Shown: positions 8,223 through 16,969 of the stretch, piece after piece
Numbering within the stretch: position 1 is the first letter of the stretch
How the letters are laid out: the number at the start of each line of letters is the position of its first letter
NCBI GenBank assembly: GCA_964653655.1
Contig: CAZZHG010000014.1
Location: forward strand, 1-64,000
DNA: 64,000 nt
Source of the DNA: CAZZHG01 sp964653655
GTDB lineage: Bacteria; Bdellovibrionota; FAC87; UBA2466
Reading direction: 5' to 3'
Translations under genes and position numbers: made by a program
Notes under the pieces: model-generated
The model's database searches: none
The model's input: only the letters and a program-made list of their open reading frames with translations
Told to the model about the DNA's origin: nothing

Positions 8223-8789
8223 CTAGGGGAAACGGATGATGAAGCCGGCGGTCGCTTGGTATTGCGCTCCGAGCAGACTCGGGAAGTCCGCGAAGATGGT
8301 CGTGACGTCCGCGCGGAAAGCGAGGTTACGCGCGAGGGTCGCCGTCAGCCCGGCTCCGAGGTACGGCTTGTAAGTGATCGGCTCGACGGTCGTCGTGCTC
8401 ACCCCGGCGACGGTCTCGGTGTGGCGGTTCTTTGTCGCCTGAGCTCCTCCGCGCAAAGTGAACGCGAGAAAGCGCGCGAGGTTCATGGAGAAGCGAAGAC
8501 CGGCCTTCGCCCGATCGGTCACGTCCTTCGTGGACATGCCTTCCGCGAGGAAAGTCTCGTTGTCGGTGCTGTTCAAATATTCCACTTCCGCCGCGACCCA
8601 AAGGATTCCCATCGTGAGACGGGCGCCGTAGAGAAGACGGTCGTGGGAGTGCGGAGTCGGGACGAGCTTCTGAACCCGCTCGTATCCGACCACCGGTTCG
8701 ACCTCCGAACGGAAGACCGCCGCGCGAGCGAAGTTACCGAAAGGGCCCAGTAGGGCCACCAAGAGAAGACCGAATTTTAGGGATTTCAC
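8223..8789 (-). CDS. Predicted outer-membrane beta-barrel protein
   Basis: A 188-residue protein from GTG 8789, chosen because it gives a clean signal peptide (KFGLLLVALLGPFGNFARA, about residues 5-23); the longer open frame upstream is Arg- and Gly-rich and looks non-coding. The mature part has alternating polar and apolar stretches and ends in an aromatic strand (ATAGFIIRFP), like small outer-membrane barrels. A weak sigma54-like element lies on the minus strand at about 8816-8832. It is followed 26 bases downstream on the same strand by the dehydrogenase gene. Exact family not recognised. Confidence 0.6.
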   Translation of the reverse strand: MKSLKFGLLLVALLGPFGNFARAAVFRSEVEPVVGYERVQKLVPTPHSHDRLLYGARLTMGILWVAAEVEYLNSTDNETFLAEGMSTKDVTDRAKAGLRFSMNLARFLAFTLRGGAQATKNRHTETVAGVSTTTVEPITYKPYLGAGLTATLARNLAFRADVTTIFADFPSLLGAQYQATAGFIIRFP

Positions 8790-8902
8790 GGAGTTCAGTT
8801 TACCACGGGGTCCGAAGGCAGCTCCTAACCCACTGGAACCATTGCTCAACTCGCCAGAGCCGCCGCGGCGGGAAGTGACGTTTTCCGCGGCCGGTTCCAC
8901 CC

Positions 8903-8931
8903 TTGAACCGGCCCCGTGCGGTCAATATAAT
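8903..8931 (+). promoter_or_regulatory. Sigma70-type promoter of the ECF sigma/kinase operon
   Basis: TTGAAC (8903-8908) and a perfect TATAAT (8926-8931) are separated by 17 bases. The expected start, near 8938, leaves about 24 bases of leader containing the ribosome-binding site GGAGG (8951-8955) for GTG 8962. This is the best housekeeping promoter in the window and contrasts with the sigma54-type elements elsewhere. Confidence 0.85.
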
Positions 8932-8961
8932 GCCACGTTTCCTAAGACTTGGAGGATCCCC

Positions 8962-9537
8962 GTGAACGCCGATGTGACCCAGCTCCTCGTTCGTTACAGT
9001 AATGGCGAAGCCGATGCGCTCGAAGCGCTGCTCCCCCAAGTGTATGACGAGCTCCACAAGCTCGCCCAAAGCTACATGCGCCGGGAAAACCCCGCTCACA
9101 CTTTGCAGCCGACCGCGCTCGTGCACGAAGCGTACTTCAAGCTCGTGGATCAGCGCTCGGTGGAATGGAAGAACCGCTCCCACTTCTTCGGAGTGGCCGC
9201 GCAGCTGATGCGCCGGATCCTCATCGATCACGCGCGCCAGCGCCTTGCCTCCAAGCGCGGCGGCAGCCGGGCCCGCATCACTTTCGAAGACGCCTTGCAT
9301 GGAGACAACGCCACGCCGGACCTCATCGATCTCGATGACGCCTTGAAGAAGCTCGCCGAGATGGACGAGCGCCAGGCGAAGATCGTGGAGCTGCGCTACT
9401 TCGGAGGCCTCAGCATCGAGGAAACCGCCGAAGTGCTGGGCGCCTCGCCGGCCACCGTGAAGCGGGACTGGACTCTCGCGCGCACCTGGCTGTATCGGGA
9501 GCTCAGCGGAAATGAATCTCCGCCCACTGAAAACTGA
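8962..9537 (+). CDS. ECF-type RNA polymerase sigma factor
   Basis: A 191-residue sigma factor with the region 2 block (YDELHKLAQSYMRRE, about residues 27-41) and a region 4 helix-turn-helix at about 130-185 (LRYFGGLSIEETAEVLGASP). The sequence fits the ECF group found next to serine/threonine kinases in Acidobacteria, Planctomycetes and Myxococcota. GTG 8962 was chosen because GGAGG lies six bases upstream and the -10 TATAAT lies before it; the longer open frame would start upstream of the promoter. The stop overlaps the kinase gene by 26 bases, so the pair is co-translated and the kinase probably controls this sigma factor. Confidence 0.93.
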   Translation: MNADVTQLLVRYSNGEADALEALLPQVYDELHKLAQSYMRRENPAHTLQPTALVHEAYFKLVDQRSVEWKNRSHFFGVAAQLMRRILIDHARQRLASKRGGSRARITFEDALHGDNATPDLIDLDDALKKLAEMDERQAKIVELRYFGGLSIEETAEVLGASPATVKRDWTLARTWLYRELSGNESPPTEN

Positions 9538-11461
9538 AGAATGGAAGCAGGTCACAAGCCTCTTCCACGCCTCGCTCGATCTTCCGCCGGAAGCGCGCCG
9601 CGCCTGGCTTGAGAAGCAGGCGGCCGACGAACGCATTCAACAGGAAGTGATTTCCCTGCTCGCCTCCCACGAGGAGAGCGACGGGTTCATGGAGAAACCG
9701 GCGGCGCCCCGCGTGTTGCAGGCCATGATCGGAACCTCCGCGGTCTTTTCGGCGGGAGACGTCACGGGGGACTTCACGATCGAGCGCGTCCTCGGCGCCG
9801 GATCTTTCGGCACGGTTTATCTCGCCAAGCAAAATTCCCTGGGCCGGAGAGTCGCGCTGAAAGTCTCGCCGAACCTTGGCGAAGAGGCGCAGACGATGGC
9901 GAAGCTCACACACACCAACATCGTCAGCGTTTTTTCCGAAGAGCTGCACCCTAAAGCGCACCAGCGCTACATCTGCATGCAGTACGTACCGGGCACGAAC
10001 CTGGAAACCTTGCTGCAAGAACTTCCGGATAAGGAAATCACCGGAAACGAAATCCTCGCCACCATCGACCGCCACGCGGCCGGAGACAGCGCCTTCGATC
10101 CGAACGCCCTGAAGGATCGCGAGATACTCTCGAAGCTGGACGGCGTGGAAGCGTTTCTCTGGATGGGGGCGAAGCTCGCGGGGGCACTCGCCTACGCTCA
10201 CGAGCGCGGCGTGCTTCACCTCGATGTGAAACCCGGAAACATTTTGATCGGTTCCTACGGCACTCCCCTTCTCGCGGATTTCAATGTCTCCCGGCAGGGA
10301 ACCGAACAGGGCCCGCCCGGCGCGCAGCTCATCGGCGGAACCGACCGGTACATGCCTCCCGAGCAGCGAGTTCTCCTCGATGGCCCCAAGGAAAAACGCC
10401 GGCTCGAGACTCTGGATGGACGCGCGGACGTTTACGCCCTTGGCAAAGTTCTGGAAGAACTCTTCACGCGGACTCTCGGTGCGGAGGGGCTTGCCCACGA
10501 TACCGAGCTTCTCTATCTCATCCACCGCTGCGCGGAACCGAAACGCGAGGACCGATTCCAGAATTGCGGACAGCTCGCGGCCGCCCTCGAAGGTTGCCTC
10601 GAGCGCCGGCTCATCTGCCGCGAGCTTCCGAACAACCCCTGGCTTCCGAGTCTGGAGCGAAACCCCCTCGGGGCGTTTCTGCTTTTCACGCTGCTTCCCC
10701 AAGTGGTCGGAAGCGTCGTGAACATTTCCTACAACTCGCTTCGCATCGTGAATTTCCTGACTCCCGAACAGCAGACTCTCTTTCATTGGCTGGTCGGCGT
10801 GTACAACGTCGTCGTTTATCCGGGCTGCATCCTTCTCATAACGGCGAAGATTAACGGCGTGCTGACCTATTTGAGAAAGCCGAGCCGGGCCGCGAAAAAG
10901 GGAGCGCCGCCGGTGGAAGTCATCCGCGCGCGCATTCTAGATCTGCCGTTGTGGGTGGTCGCCGCGATAACGATGGGCTGGATGCCGGGGAGCATCTTTT
11001 TCCCCGCCGCGATTCACGCGGGCGCGGGTCCCATCCCTCCGAACGTCTTCGGCCACTTCTTCGTGTCGTTCACGCTTTCGTGGCTCATCGCCCTCACTTA
11101 CTCCTTTCTGCTCGTTCAGTTTTATCTGCTCCGCTGTTTCTATCCGAAGTTCTGGTTCGGCGCGCCGAACATCCGCGAGACCGCGCGCCGCGAGCTCGCG
11201 GTTTTGAAACCCACGCTGAAAGTTTTCCCCTACATGGCGGGATTCGTTCCGCTGGTCGGCGCCATTCTCATCACGCTCATCGGCCCCGACGTTTCTCACA
11301 TGACCGTGTACCGGCTTCTGGTCGGCGGGCTCATCGGCCTCGGCATGGCAGGACTTTGGCTCGCCCTCGGCGCAAGCCACCTCATCGGTCAAACGGTGTA
11401 CGCGTTGACCGGCGTCTCTCTCGGCCAGCTGGGCTGCGAAAAGAAATCCGAAAAAAAGTGA
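9512..11461 (+). CDS. Membrane serine/threonine protein kinase, DFG changed to DFN
   Basis: A 649-residue Hanks-type kinase. After an 85-residue N-terminal helical region, the kinase domain spans about 88-360: glycine loop GAGSFGTVY (95-103), catalytic Lys117, HLDVKPGN loop (236-243, Asp238) and LADFN (254-258), where the usual DFG glycine is Asn. The GTDRYMPPEQ activation segment is intact. The insert around 170-210 is long. About six hydrophobic segments follow residue 390, so the kinase is anchored in the inner membrane with its catalytic domain in the cytosol. Overlap with the ECF gene indicates a shared signalling unit. Most catalytic residues remain, so activity is likely but not certain. 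Confidence 0.92.
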   Translation: MNLRPLKTEEWKQVTSLFHASLDLPPEARRAWLEKQAADERIQQEVISLLASHEESDGFMEKPAAPRVLQAMIGTSAVFSAGDVTGDFTIERVLGAGSFGTVYLAKQNSLGRRVALKVSPNLGEEAQTMAKLTHTNIVSVFSEELHPKAHQRYICMQYVPGTNLETLLQELPDKEITGNEILATIDRHAAGDSAFDPNALKDREILSKLDGVEAFLWMGAKLAGALAYAHERGVLHLDVKPGNILIGSYGTPLLADFNVSRQGTEQGPPGAQLIGGTDRYMPPEQRVLLDGPKEKRRLETLDGRADVYALGKVLEELFTRTLGAEGLAHDTELLYLIHRCAEPKREDRFQNCGQLAAALEGCLERRLICRELPNNPWLPSLERNPLGAFLLFTLLPQVVGSVVNISYNSLRIVNFLTPEQQTLFHWLVGVYNVVVYPGCILLITAKINGVLTYLRKPSRAAKKGAPPVEVIRARILDLPLWVVAAITMGWMPGSIFFPAAIHAGAGPIPPNVFGHFFVSFTLSWLIALTYSFLLVQFYLLRCFYPKFWFGAPNIRETARRELAVLKPTLKVFPYMAGFVPLVGAILITLIGPDVSHMTVYRLLVGGLIGLGMAGLWLALGASHLIGQTVYALTGVSLGQLGCEKKSEKK

Positions 11462-11514
11462 GCCGATCCTCCGCGAATTCGCGCGTCCCTCATTGAACCA
11501 GTCCGAGGAATTTC

Positions 11515-11616
11515 ATGAGGTGTGGGTTGGGCAACGAAACCACCTACTGGGCGTATCTGTGCACTTATTACCTTCTGCTCGCCGCGCTGATCCTGGTGGG
11601 GGTATGCTTAAGGTGA
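11515..11616 (+). CDS. 33-residue single-span membrane microprotein
   Basis: A very short open frame from ATG 11515 to TGA 11614-11616. GAGGA at 11505-11509, five bases before the ATG, is a strong ribosome-binding site. The product is a short polar N-terminus followed by one hydrophobic helix (YYLLLAALILVGV). The stop codon is immediately followed by the ATG of the next membrane protein, so the two are probably translationally coupled. No family is recognised; it could also be a leader peptide that feeds ribosomes into the next gene. Confidence 0.55.
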   Translation: MRCGLGNETTYWAYLCTYYLLLAALILVGVCLR

Positions 11617-11874
11617 ATGCCTAAAGCGCTGTCCGTGGTCTTCGTGGTGGGGTTCTTCCTGCTCGCGGTCGAGTACGGTCCGGCGGGCTCGGTGCTTCCC
11701 TCCGCACTTTTCATAATGGTGCCGCTACTGGGAATCTGGTTCCCCGAGGAGCTCGGCGCGTGGCTGGGCGGGGAAGGTATCGGTCTACTGAAAGTCTCCC
11801 GTCCCACTTTATGGGTGCAGCGCATTGCTTGGGTACTCCTCCTTCTCTCTCCGTTAATCCCCGCCCTCCTCTAA
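11617..11874 (+). CDS. Small integral membrane protein, unknown function
   Basis: An 85-residue hydrophobic protein with two or three membrane segments (VVFVVGFFLLAV at 7-18, LPSALFIMVPLLGIWF at 27-42 and a C-terminal span near 66-84) and a short loop with PEELGAWLGGEGIG. ATG 11617 directly follows the stop of the 33-residue frame; AAGGTG inside that frame's end could serve as ribosome-binding site. It lies in a tight row of genes after the kinase. No known domain is recognised. Confidence 0.65.
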   Translation: MPKALSVVFVVGFFLLAVEYGPAGSVLPSALFIMVPLLGIWFPEELGAWLGGEGIGLLKVSRPTLWVQRIAWVLLLLSPLIPALL

Positions 11875-11889
11875 CGAGCCCCTCTAAGG

Positions 11890-12696
11890 ATGCCGATTAA
11901 ACTAGGCATGGTCTCGTTCTCTAAAATGCTACGCGTCATCGCCGGCCTCACGGTCGTGAGCGCAATCGCGGCCACCGATCGGGATCCCGCGCCCGAGCCG
12001 TGGCGAAAAGCCTACTCCGAGCTTCACGTCGAAGTTACGAAGCTGGGCGAGAAGATCGAGCGGCACTACTATCCCGAGTTCCTGATGATCAAGGGTTCCG
12101 ACGTCGTCGCTTCGGTTTCCATCGACGGCTTCGGCGCGAAAGTGCTCAAAGAGGCCGACGAAATTTTCCAGACCTACCGCGAAGGGCTCATGGCGTGCAC
12201 CGACAGCCACCGCACCGAGTACCGGCCGGCCCGCGCCTACAGCTTCGAACGGTTCGCCTGGTTTCTCGACGACTACGTGACGCTCGTCGTATCGACCATA
12301 GGCGAGCGCGAGGAGCCGAAAGCCGTAGAAGGCGTGCGGGAAAAGCGAGTTGCCACCGATCGCGCGCTCTACGCTTACACCCAACTGGGCCTCTCGTACC
12401 TGCGCGAGAAGATGGCGCGGCAGAAAGCCAAGGGCCTCGAGGACTCGGCCGAGAAAAAGATGGAAGCGGCGTTCGCGGACATCGGACGCCGGGTGTTCCG
12501 CCTGGATCTCACCCAGAAGTTCGACTACCGCGAACTGGTCGAAAAGGGCGCGCAGTCCCAGCCCGTCTTCCGCAACCTCGCCACGGACGAAAGCAAAGCC
12601 CAGCTCGAAGCGGGCCTGGAACCTCTTGCCACTCTGTTGTCCAACGGCGCCGAGGAACCCTCCTGTTCCGTCTCCCTCACCACCGACAAGCCTTGA
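11890..12696 (+). CDS. Secreted or membrane-tethered helical protein, unknown function
   Basis: A 268-residue protein with an N-terminal hydrophobic segment (MLRVIAGLTVVSAIA) and a mainly helical, charged body rich in Glu, Lys and Arg. No family is recognised. The start is uncertain: AAGG directly abuts ATG 11890, while the in-frame ATGs at 11908 and 11926 would each still leave a signal-like segment. A single Cys near residue 103 and one near the C-terminus may form a disulphide in the periplasm. It sits between a small membrane protein and a barrel protein on the same strand. Confidence 0.65.
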   Translation: MPIKLGMVSFSKMLRVIAGLTVVSAIAATDRDPAPEPWRKAYSELHVEVTKLGEKIERHYYPEFLMIKGSDVVASVSIDGFGAKVLKEADEIFQTYREGLMACTDSHRTEYRPARAYSFERFAWFLDDYVTLVVSTIGEREEPKAVEGVREKRVATDRALYAYTQLGLSYLREKMARQKAKGLEDSAEKKMEAAFADIGRRVFRLDLTQKFDYRELVEKGAQSQPVFRNLATDESKAQLEAGLEPLATLLSNGAEEPSCSVSLTTDKP

Positions 12697-12733
12697 CACC
12701 CCCCCTAGGGGCGGACGAAATTTATCCCGCTCC

Positions 12734-13771
12734 ATGAAACTATTTTTTCTCTTTCTCTCTGTGTTTGCTTTTCTCGCCGCGCCCGTTCGCGCCGAGGAAG
12801 AGCCTTTCGGCAACAACGAGTTCGCGCCGGGCCCCTCGAATTTCGAGCGCCGCCGGGAAAAGCGCCGCATCCCCGTGGAGGCTCAGGAGACCCGCGAAGA
12901 GCGCGACCGCCGCGAGCGCGAGCAGGAAAAAGAACGCGATCGGGAGCGGGAAGAAGCGCAAAACGCCCGCCAAGGGACGCGCCGCCTCAGAGACGATTCG
13001 TTCTTCGGAAAAGAAACACCGTGGTGGAACGCGCGGGCGTGCACGGGAGCCCTGGGCTTCGAGGCCTCCTCGCCCGGCTCGACGAGTTTGCTCGGATCGG
13101 GCTCCGTGATTTACGGCTCATGGTTTTCCGAAGGCGTCGGAATGGATTTTTATTTCGGCGTGTCCCGCACCGCGGGAACGGCGACCGCGACGTCGACCGT
13201 CGCCGAGAACTTAGCTCTGAAAACGCGCACGACCACCACCGTCTATTCCGGCCAGAACAATCCTTTCAACTTCACCATCGGCGCTTACTTGAAGATTCGG
13301 CTTTATTCGAACCCCTGGTTCGCTCTCCACATGGGACCTCAGGTGGGAATCAGCCCGCCGGCCAAGTCCAGCACGACCACAGGCACGGAAGTCATTTCGG
13401 TCCCGAACACGGACGACGGCGACGACTACACGACCACCCAAACGACGTTCGGCACGATCGACACCAATCGAGGTTTTCTCTTGAGCGTCGGACCGAAAAT
13501 GGGCGGGGAGTTTTACCTCAAGTGGATTCCGCATCTGGCGATCGGAATGAGCACCGGCATTCTCGCGGTAGTAGGTGGCACGACCACGACCACCACGACG
13601 ACGTCGAACAAGACCATCACGACGACCAACGGAGTGCCTTCGGACCCGGGCCAGGTCCCCACGACCACTACGACCGTGAGCACCAGCCGGGGAGTCGAGG
13701 CCAATACCTTCGGGCTCGGCGGAACAACGTTCAGCCTCGTCGGAACCTTCACGATTCGTTATATTTTCTGA
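12734..13771 (+). CDS. Predicted outer-membrane barrel protein with charged N-terminal extension
   Basis: A 345-residue protein. ATG 12734 gives a signal peptide (LFFLFLSVFAFLAAPVRA, residues 3-20); the longer upstream frame only reads through the previous gene. Residues 40-85 are a highly charged Arg/Glu stretch, probably helical. The remainder has alternating strands with Thr-rich loops (TTTTTTTT near 285) and ends in FTIRYIF, a typical aromatic last strand. This suggests a beta-barrel with a charged periplasmic arm. A TTGACA at 12693-12698 overlaps the preceding stop but lacks a convincing -10. Function unknown. Confidence 0.68.
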   Translation: MKLFFLFLSVFAFLAAPVRAEEEPFGNNEFAPGPSNFERRREKRRIPVEAQETREERDRREREQEKERDREREEAQNARQGTRRLRDDSFFGKETPWWNARACTGALGFEASSPGSTSLLGSGSVIYGSWFSEGVGMDFYFGVSRTAGTATATSTVAENLALKTRTTTTVYSGQNNPFNFTIGAYLKIRLYSNPWFALHMGPQVGISPPAKSSTTTGTEVISVPNTDDGDDYTTTQTTFGTIDTNRGFLLSVGPKMGGEFYLKWIPHLAIGMSTGILAVVGGTTTTTTTTSNKTITTTNGVPSDPGQVPTTTTTVSTSRGVEANTFGLGGTTFSLVGTFTIRYIF

Positions 13772-13814
13772 GCGGCTTGCGGCGCCTACCCTCTCCTGCT
13801 AGGCTCCCGGGCCG

Positions 13815-14582
13815 ATGAAGAGACTCGTCATTACCGGAGTGCCCTGTTCCGCCGAAGCCTGGGAAAGCTTTCTCGGGCCGCGTGAGAACCAGCGCATTCT
13901 TCCCTTTCGGGAAGTGCTCGAGAACAGCTCGTCCAGCGATCCGCGCGAGCTATCCCGCTACGTCACCCGGCAAATCGAGTCCTTCCGTCCGGATTCGATC
14001 GTGGCCCACGACATGGGCGTGCCGCTCACCGTGCTAAGCCTTCTGCGCTTGAACAAGCGGGGAAAGTTTCTCGACACGAAGGTCACGTTCTTCAACGGAT
14101 CTTTCCGACGAGTGAATCTCCTAAAGGCCAATCATCCCTTCCGCGTTCAGTTCATGACTCAGAAACGCGCGATTCGGGAAGTGGAGAGCCGGGGCGGCTC
14201 CGTCGATTTGGGGCTCGCCAAACACATGGGCCGCATCCGCGCGATGTACCGGCTCATCATGCTTTATCGTCTCGGCGAGAGTCTCGGTTCTTGGATCGGA
14301 CTCGACGAGCTCGTGGGCTTCGCCGATCGCTCGCACCTGAAGGCTTCGATTCAGATCATCGCTTCCCGAAACGATCCGTACATTCCCTTCGACGCTGTCG
14401 AGGGACTGGGCCGCGATGTTTCGGCGGTTCGCTTCGTCGAGCGTGCCTACGGGCACTTCCCCTACTCCGCCGATCCCCGGTCGCTCGTGCCTCTCATCGA
14501 GAGTTTCGAGCGGGAGTCCCTCGACCCGGAATACGTCTTCCGACCCCCCACGGAAGGGGTCAACCCGGCGATTTCCCTCTGA
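13815..14582 (+). CDS. Alpha/beta hydrolase with apparent Asp nucleophile
   Basis: A 255-residue alpha/beta-hydrolase-fold protein without a signal peptide. The nucleophile elbow reads AHDMGVP (64-70), placing Asp66 where most esterases have Ser, as in haloalkane dehalogenases and epoxide hydrolases. Candidate acid and base are Asp187 (SRNDPYIP) and His214 (YGHFPYS). The N-terminal HG oxyanion motif is not in its usual form (TGVPCSAEAW). The substrate is unknown. The gene is close to a complete family member in length and is followed by a long regulatory gap. Confidence 0.7.
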   Translation: MKRLVITGVPCSAEAWESFLGPRENQRILPFREVLENSSSSDPRELSRYVTRQIESFRPDSIVAHDMGVPLTVLSLLRLNKRGKFLDTKVTFFNGSFRRVNLLKANHPFRVQFMTQKRAIREVESRGGSVDLGLAKHMGRIRAMYRLIMLYRLGESLGSWIGLDELVGFADRSHLKASIQIIASRNDPYIPFDAVEGLGRDVSAVRFVERAYGHFPYSADPRSLVPLIESFERESLDPEYVFRPPTEGVNPAISL

Positions 14583-14860
14583 GATCCGCGCTGACTTGCC
14601 CGTATACAGCTCAAACGCACCCTCGTGCGGGAAAGCCTTCTTTACCCGGGTTTCGGCTAGTTCCGTAGATTCAATGACTTATGTCTTTTCGGAGCCGCTT
14701 CCGGCCGTCTATCCCGTGGACACCGGCAAAAGCGTCTGCACGGTGTGCAGGGCTTGGGCAAAAACTAGGGGATCTCCCTGCGGGCGGAGTCGGCATGGGC
14801 GTTGCTCTATTACCTTCAATACAGGGGTCTCTCTTCCGGACCATTTAGGGGGGTATCGGA
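14583..14860 (+). promoter_or_regulatory. Sigma54-type promoter with conserved upstream block, gene 14861
   Basis: The element CGGCATGGGCGTTGCT is at 14791-14806 (GG 14792-14793, GC 14804-14805, spacing 12). Predicted start is near 14817, leaving a leader of about 44 bases. Upstream, TGGACACCGG (14717-14726) and CTTGGGCA (14753-14760) repeat blocks found in the promoter of 5739, in the same order. TGCAC-GGT-GTGCA (14737-14749) is an inverted repeat between them. A G6 run (14848-14853) is the ribosome-binding site. TATACA at 14603-14608 has no good -35. Confidence 0.7.
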
Positions 14861-16969
14861 ATGTTCCGCAGCAAAACGCGCATACAACTTCGAAAGACTA
14901 CATCCGTGCTTCTTTGCGCGGCGATGACCATGTCGCATGGGGCACTCGCTGCCCCCCTGACTGCAGAACAGCAGCTCTTGCTGCTTCAGCAGCAGCAGGC
15001 CGGAGCCGCCAGCCGCACGGAAGACGCTCGCCTCAGAGCCGAGGCGGACGCGGCTCGCGCAGCGGCGGACTCCAGAGCGAGAGCACTGGAACAACAGGCC
15101 GAAGACCTTCGCGCGAAAGCGGAAGCGATTCTGGCCAATCCGAAAGAATCCGGCGCTCGGCCTGCGGACTTCTGGGCGGAGCGGAGGCTTTCCGTGTTCC
15201 GGCTCGATCCCATGACTTCCGGTTCCGTCTCCTCGGAACCCGTCGCCGACCCTAGCCTTTCCTCGCCGACTAAACCCGAGATCACTGGCGCGGTGCCGGG
15301 ATCTAGAAATTTCGCTGAAGGCCGAGGAGCGGATGAAAAAGAGGCGCCCAAACCTGGCGCCACACCTCCCAAGGCCGAGCAAAAGCCCAGCGGACCGGTT
15401 TTCATGAATTATCCGGCCGCGCTTCTTCCGGTTATCGTTCGCCACATTTCGACCAAACGCATCCCGTGGGTGGAGCAGTACATCAGCCTCGCCACCCAAG
15501 TTCAGGGTCCGGTTGCGGGCGGGCAACCCACCGGAAATGGCCAAGTGTCAGCGGACAAACCTCAGCTAGATAGCAAACTCGGAATCTTGGATTATCCCTC
15601 GGGAGTGTTAGACACCGCAAATACCCCTGCTTTGGTCCTGAGAACGGAACCGAAAACCGACTGGGAGAAAGAGATAAAGAAAATCAGTGAGCCGGTCGGA
15701 TTGGGCGGACGCCCGTGGTCCGCTGTCCAAATGCACCTTAAAGCCACAGACGGTGAAGTCAAAAAAGCTCAGGGACAAATTACAAATGCCACCTACGGTC
15801 GACTGAGTGAGGCGGAAGTCTTCGATCCAGGAAACCTCAATGAAACGCACGGCCGCGTCGCGGTCCTGCCGGATAGGGGAGAAAAGGCGAAGCTTGCCGG
15901 AGCCGCGATTCCTCTGGACGGTTTTCTCGCCAATGACATCGCCGAGTCAGGCCGGGGCACCGTGGACGTGCTCAATGACGTCCTTTCAAAGCTAAAGCAG
16001 GCACAAAGACTTTTGAACCAAGCGGCGGCCGAACGCGCCAACGCGCCTAACGGCGGCGGTGGCGGCGGCGGCGGGCAGCAGCAGCCTCAAACCGGTGGCG
16101 GTGGCGGCGGCGGCGGAGCCCCCAGCGCTAACAAGGGTGGTGGCGGCGGTGGTTCGGCGGGAATCGTTCCCGGACCCGGTGGAGCCGGCGGCGATGTCAG
16201 CCGTGCTTTCGCTCAGCCCGACGGCGGCGATCTCGGCGCGGTGGCGGGAGCGAGCCAGTTCCAGCCGACCAATGGCCCGAAGTGGGAAGGTCTCGACGGT
16301 AATAAAGTAGTGCCTCCGGCACTTCGCGCGACCAATGCGTTTCCGAGCTCTCAGACGAGCGGCACGCCCACTCAGACGGCCGCGAACAGTTTCATCCCGG
16401 GCAACATGAGTCCCGGTAGCCCAATCGATAGAAGCATGTTCGCCCAAAACGGCGGCGGCGGCGGAGACGGCGGCGGAGACAAGCCGGCTTCCTTCGGCGG
16501 CGGCTCCACGGGCGGAACTTCCGGCGGAGCTTTCGGCGGCGACGACGTGGGCCGCGGCATCGGACCTTCTTATGGAGGCCGCGCGGGCTTGAACGATCCG
16601 GTGAAGCGCTATGAAGCGGGTCCGGGAGGCGGCAGCGTCTCTTCGGAATCTTCGGGCGCGACCGTCGCGACGGGAGCCGACTTCGGCATTCCTCCGGCGC
16701 TGATGGGACAGGTTGCGACCGGCAAGAAGATCAAGGACGGAGCCGGAAAAGGCGGCCTCGGTCTGATGGGCCAGGTCTATACGCTCTTGCAGGCGCAGTG
16801 CGGAGACCAGACTCAGCGCTCGAAGTTCGAGTCGTTCTGCTCGAATGCCGGGGCGGTGGCGGTGAAAGCCGCGATGGCGAAGGACGAGAAGGACACGAAG
16901 CTCGCTTACTCCGAGGATCAGCGCGGGCGCGCGGCCGGGGATCGGGCTCCCGCTTCGTCGTCGAAATAA
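14861..16969 (+). CDS. Large Gly-rich secreted protein, unknown function
   Basis: A 702-residue protein with an N-terminal signal peptide (cleaved near ALAAP, residue 31), a Gln-rich stretch with four consecutive Leu (LTAEQQLLLLQQQQ), an Ala/Arg/Glu coiled coil at about 50-90, then a folded-looking middle part. From about residue 395 it carries several poly-Gly tracts of five to nine residues. The C-terminal 60 residues contain two Cys (QCGDQ and FCSNAG) and look globular. No family is recognised. Its composition resembles gene 26783-28201, also behind a sigma54-type promoter. The 3' end overlaps the convergent transglycosylase gene by 52 bases. Confidence 0.75.
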   Translation: MFRSKTRIQLRKTTSVLLCAAMTMSHGALAAPLTAEQQLLLLQQQQAGAASRTEDARLRAEADAARAAADSRARALEQQAEDLRAKAEAILANPKESGARPADFWAERRLSVFRLDPMTSGSVSSEPVADPSLSSPTKPEITGAVPGSRNFAEGRGADEKEAPKPGATPPKAEQKPSGPVFMNYPAALLPVIVRHISTKRIPWVEQYISLATQVQGPVAGGQPTGNGQVSADKPQLDSKLGILDYPSGVLDTANTPALVLRTEPKTDWEKEIKKISEPVGLGGRPWSAVQMHLKATDGEVKKAQGQITNATYGRLSEAEVFDPGNLNETHGRVAVLPDRGEKAKLAGAAIPLDGFLANDIAESGRGTVDVLNDVLSKLKQAQRLLNQAAAERANAPNGGGGGGGGQQQPQTGGGGGGGGAPSANKGGGGGGSAGIVPGPGGAGGDVSRAFAQPDGGDLGAVAGASQFQPTNGPKWEGLDGNKVVPPALRATNAFPSSQTSGTPTQTAANSFIPGNMSPGSPIDRSMFAQNGGGGGDGGGDKPASFGGGSTGGTSGGAFGGDDVGRGIGPSYGGRAGLNDPVKRYEAGPGGGSVSSESSGATVATGADFGIPPALMGQVATGKKIKDGAGKGGLGLMGQVYTLLQAQCGDQTQRSKFESFCSNAGAVAVKAAMAKDEKDTKLAYSEDQRGRAAGDRAPASSSK

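Noticed and set aside
11472..11483. Perfect palindrome CGCGAATTCGCG after the kinase gene
   Set aside because: The same core occurs inside the dehydrogenase coding region near 8119, and short GC-rich palindromes are common at this base composition; there is no sign of an operator role.
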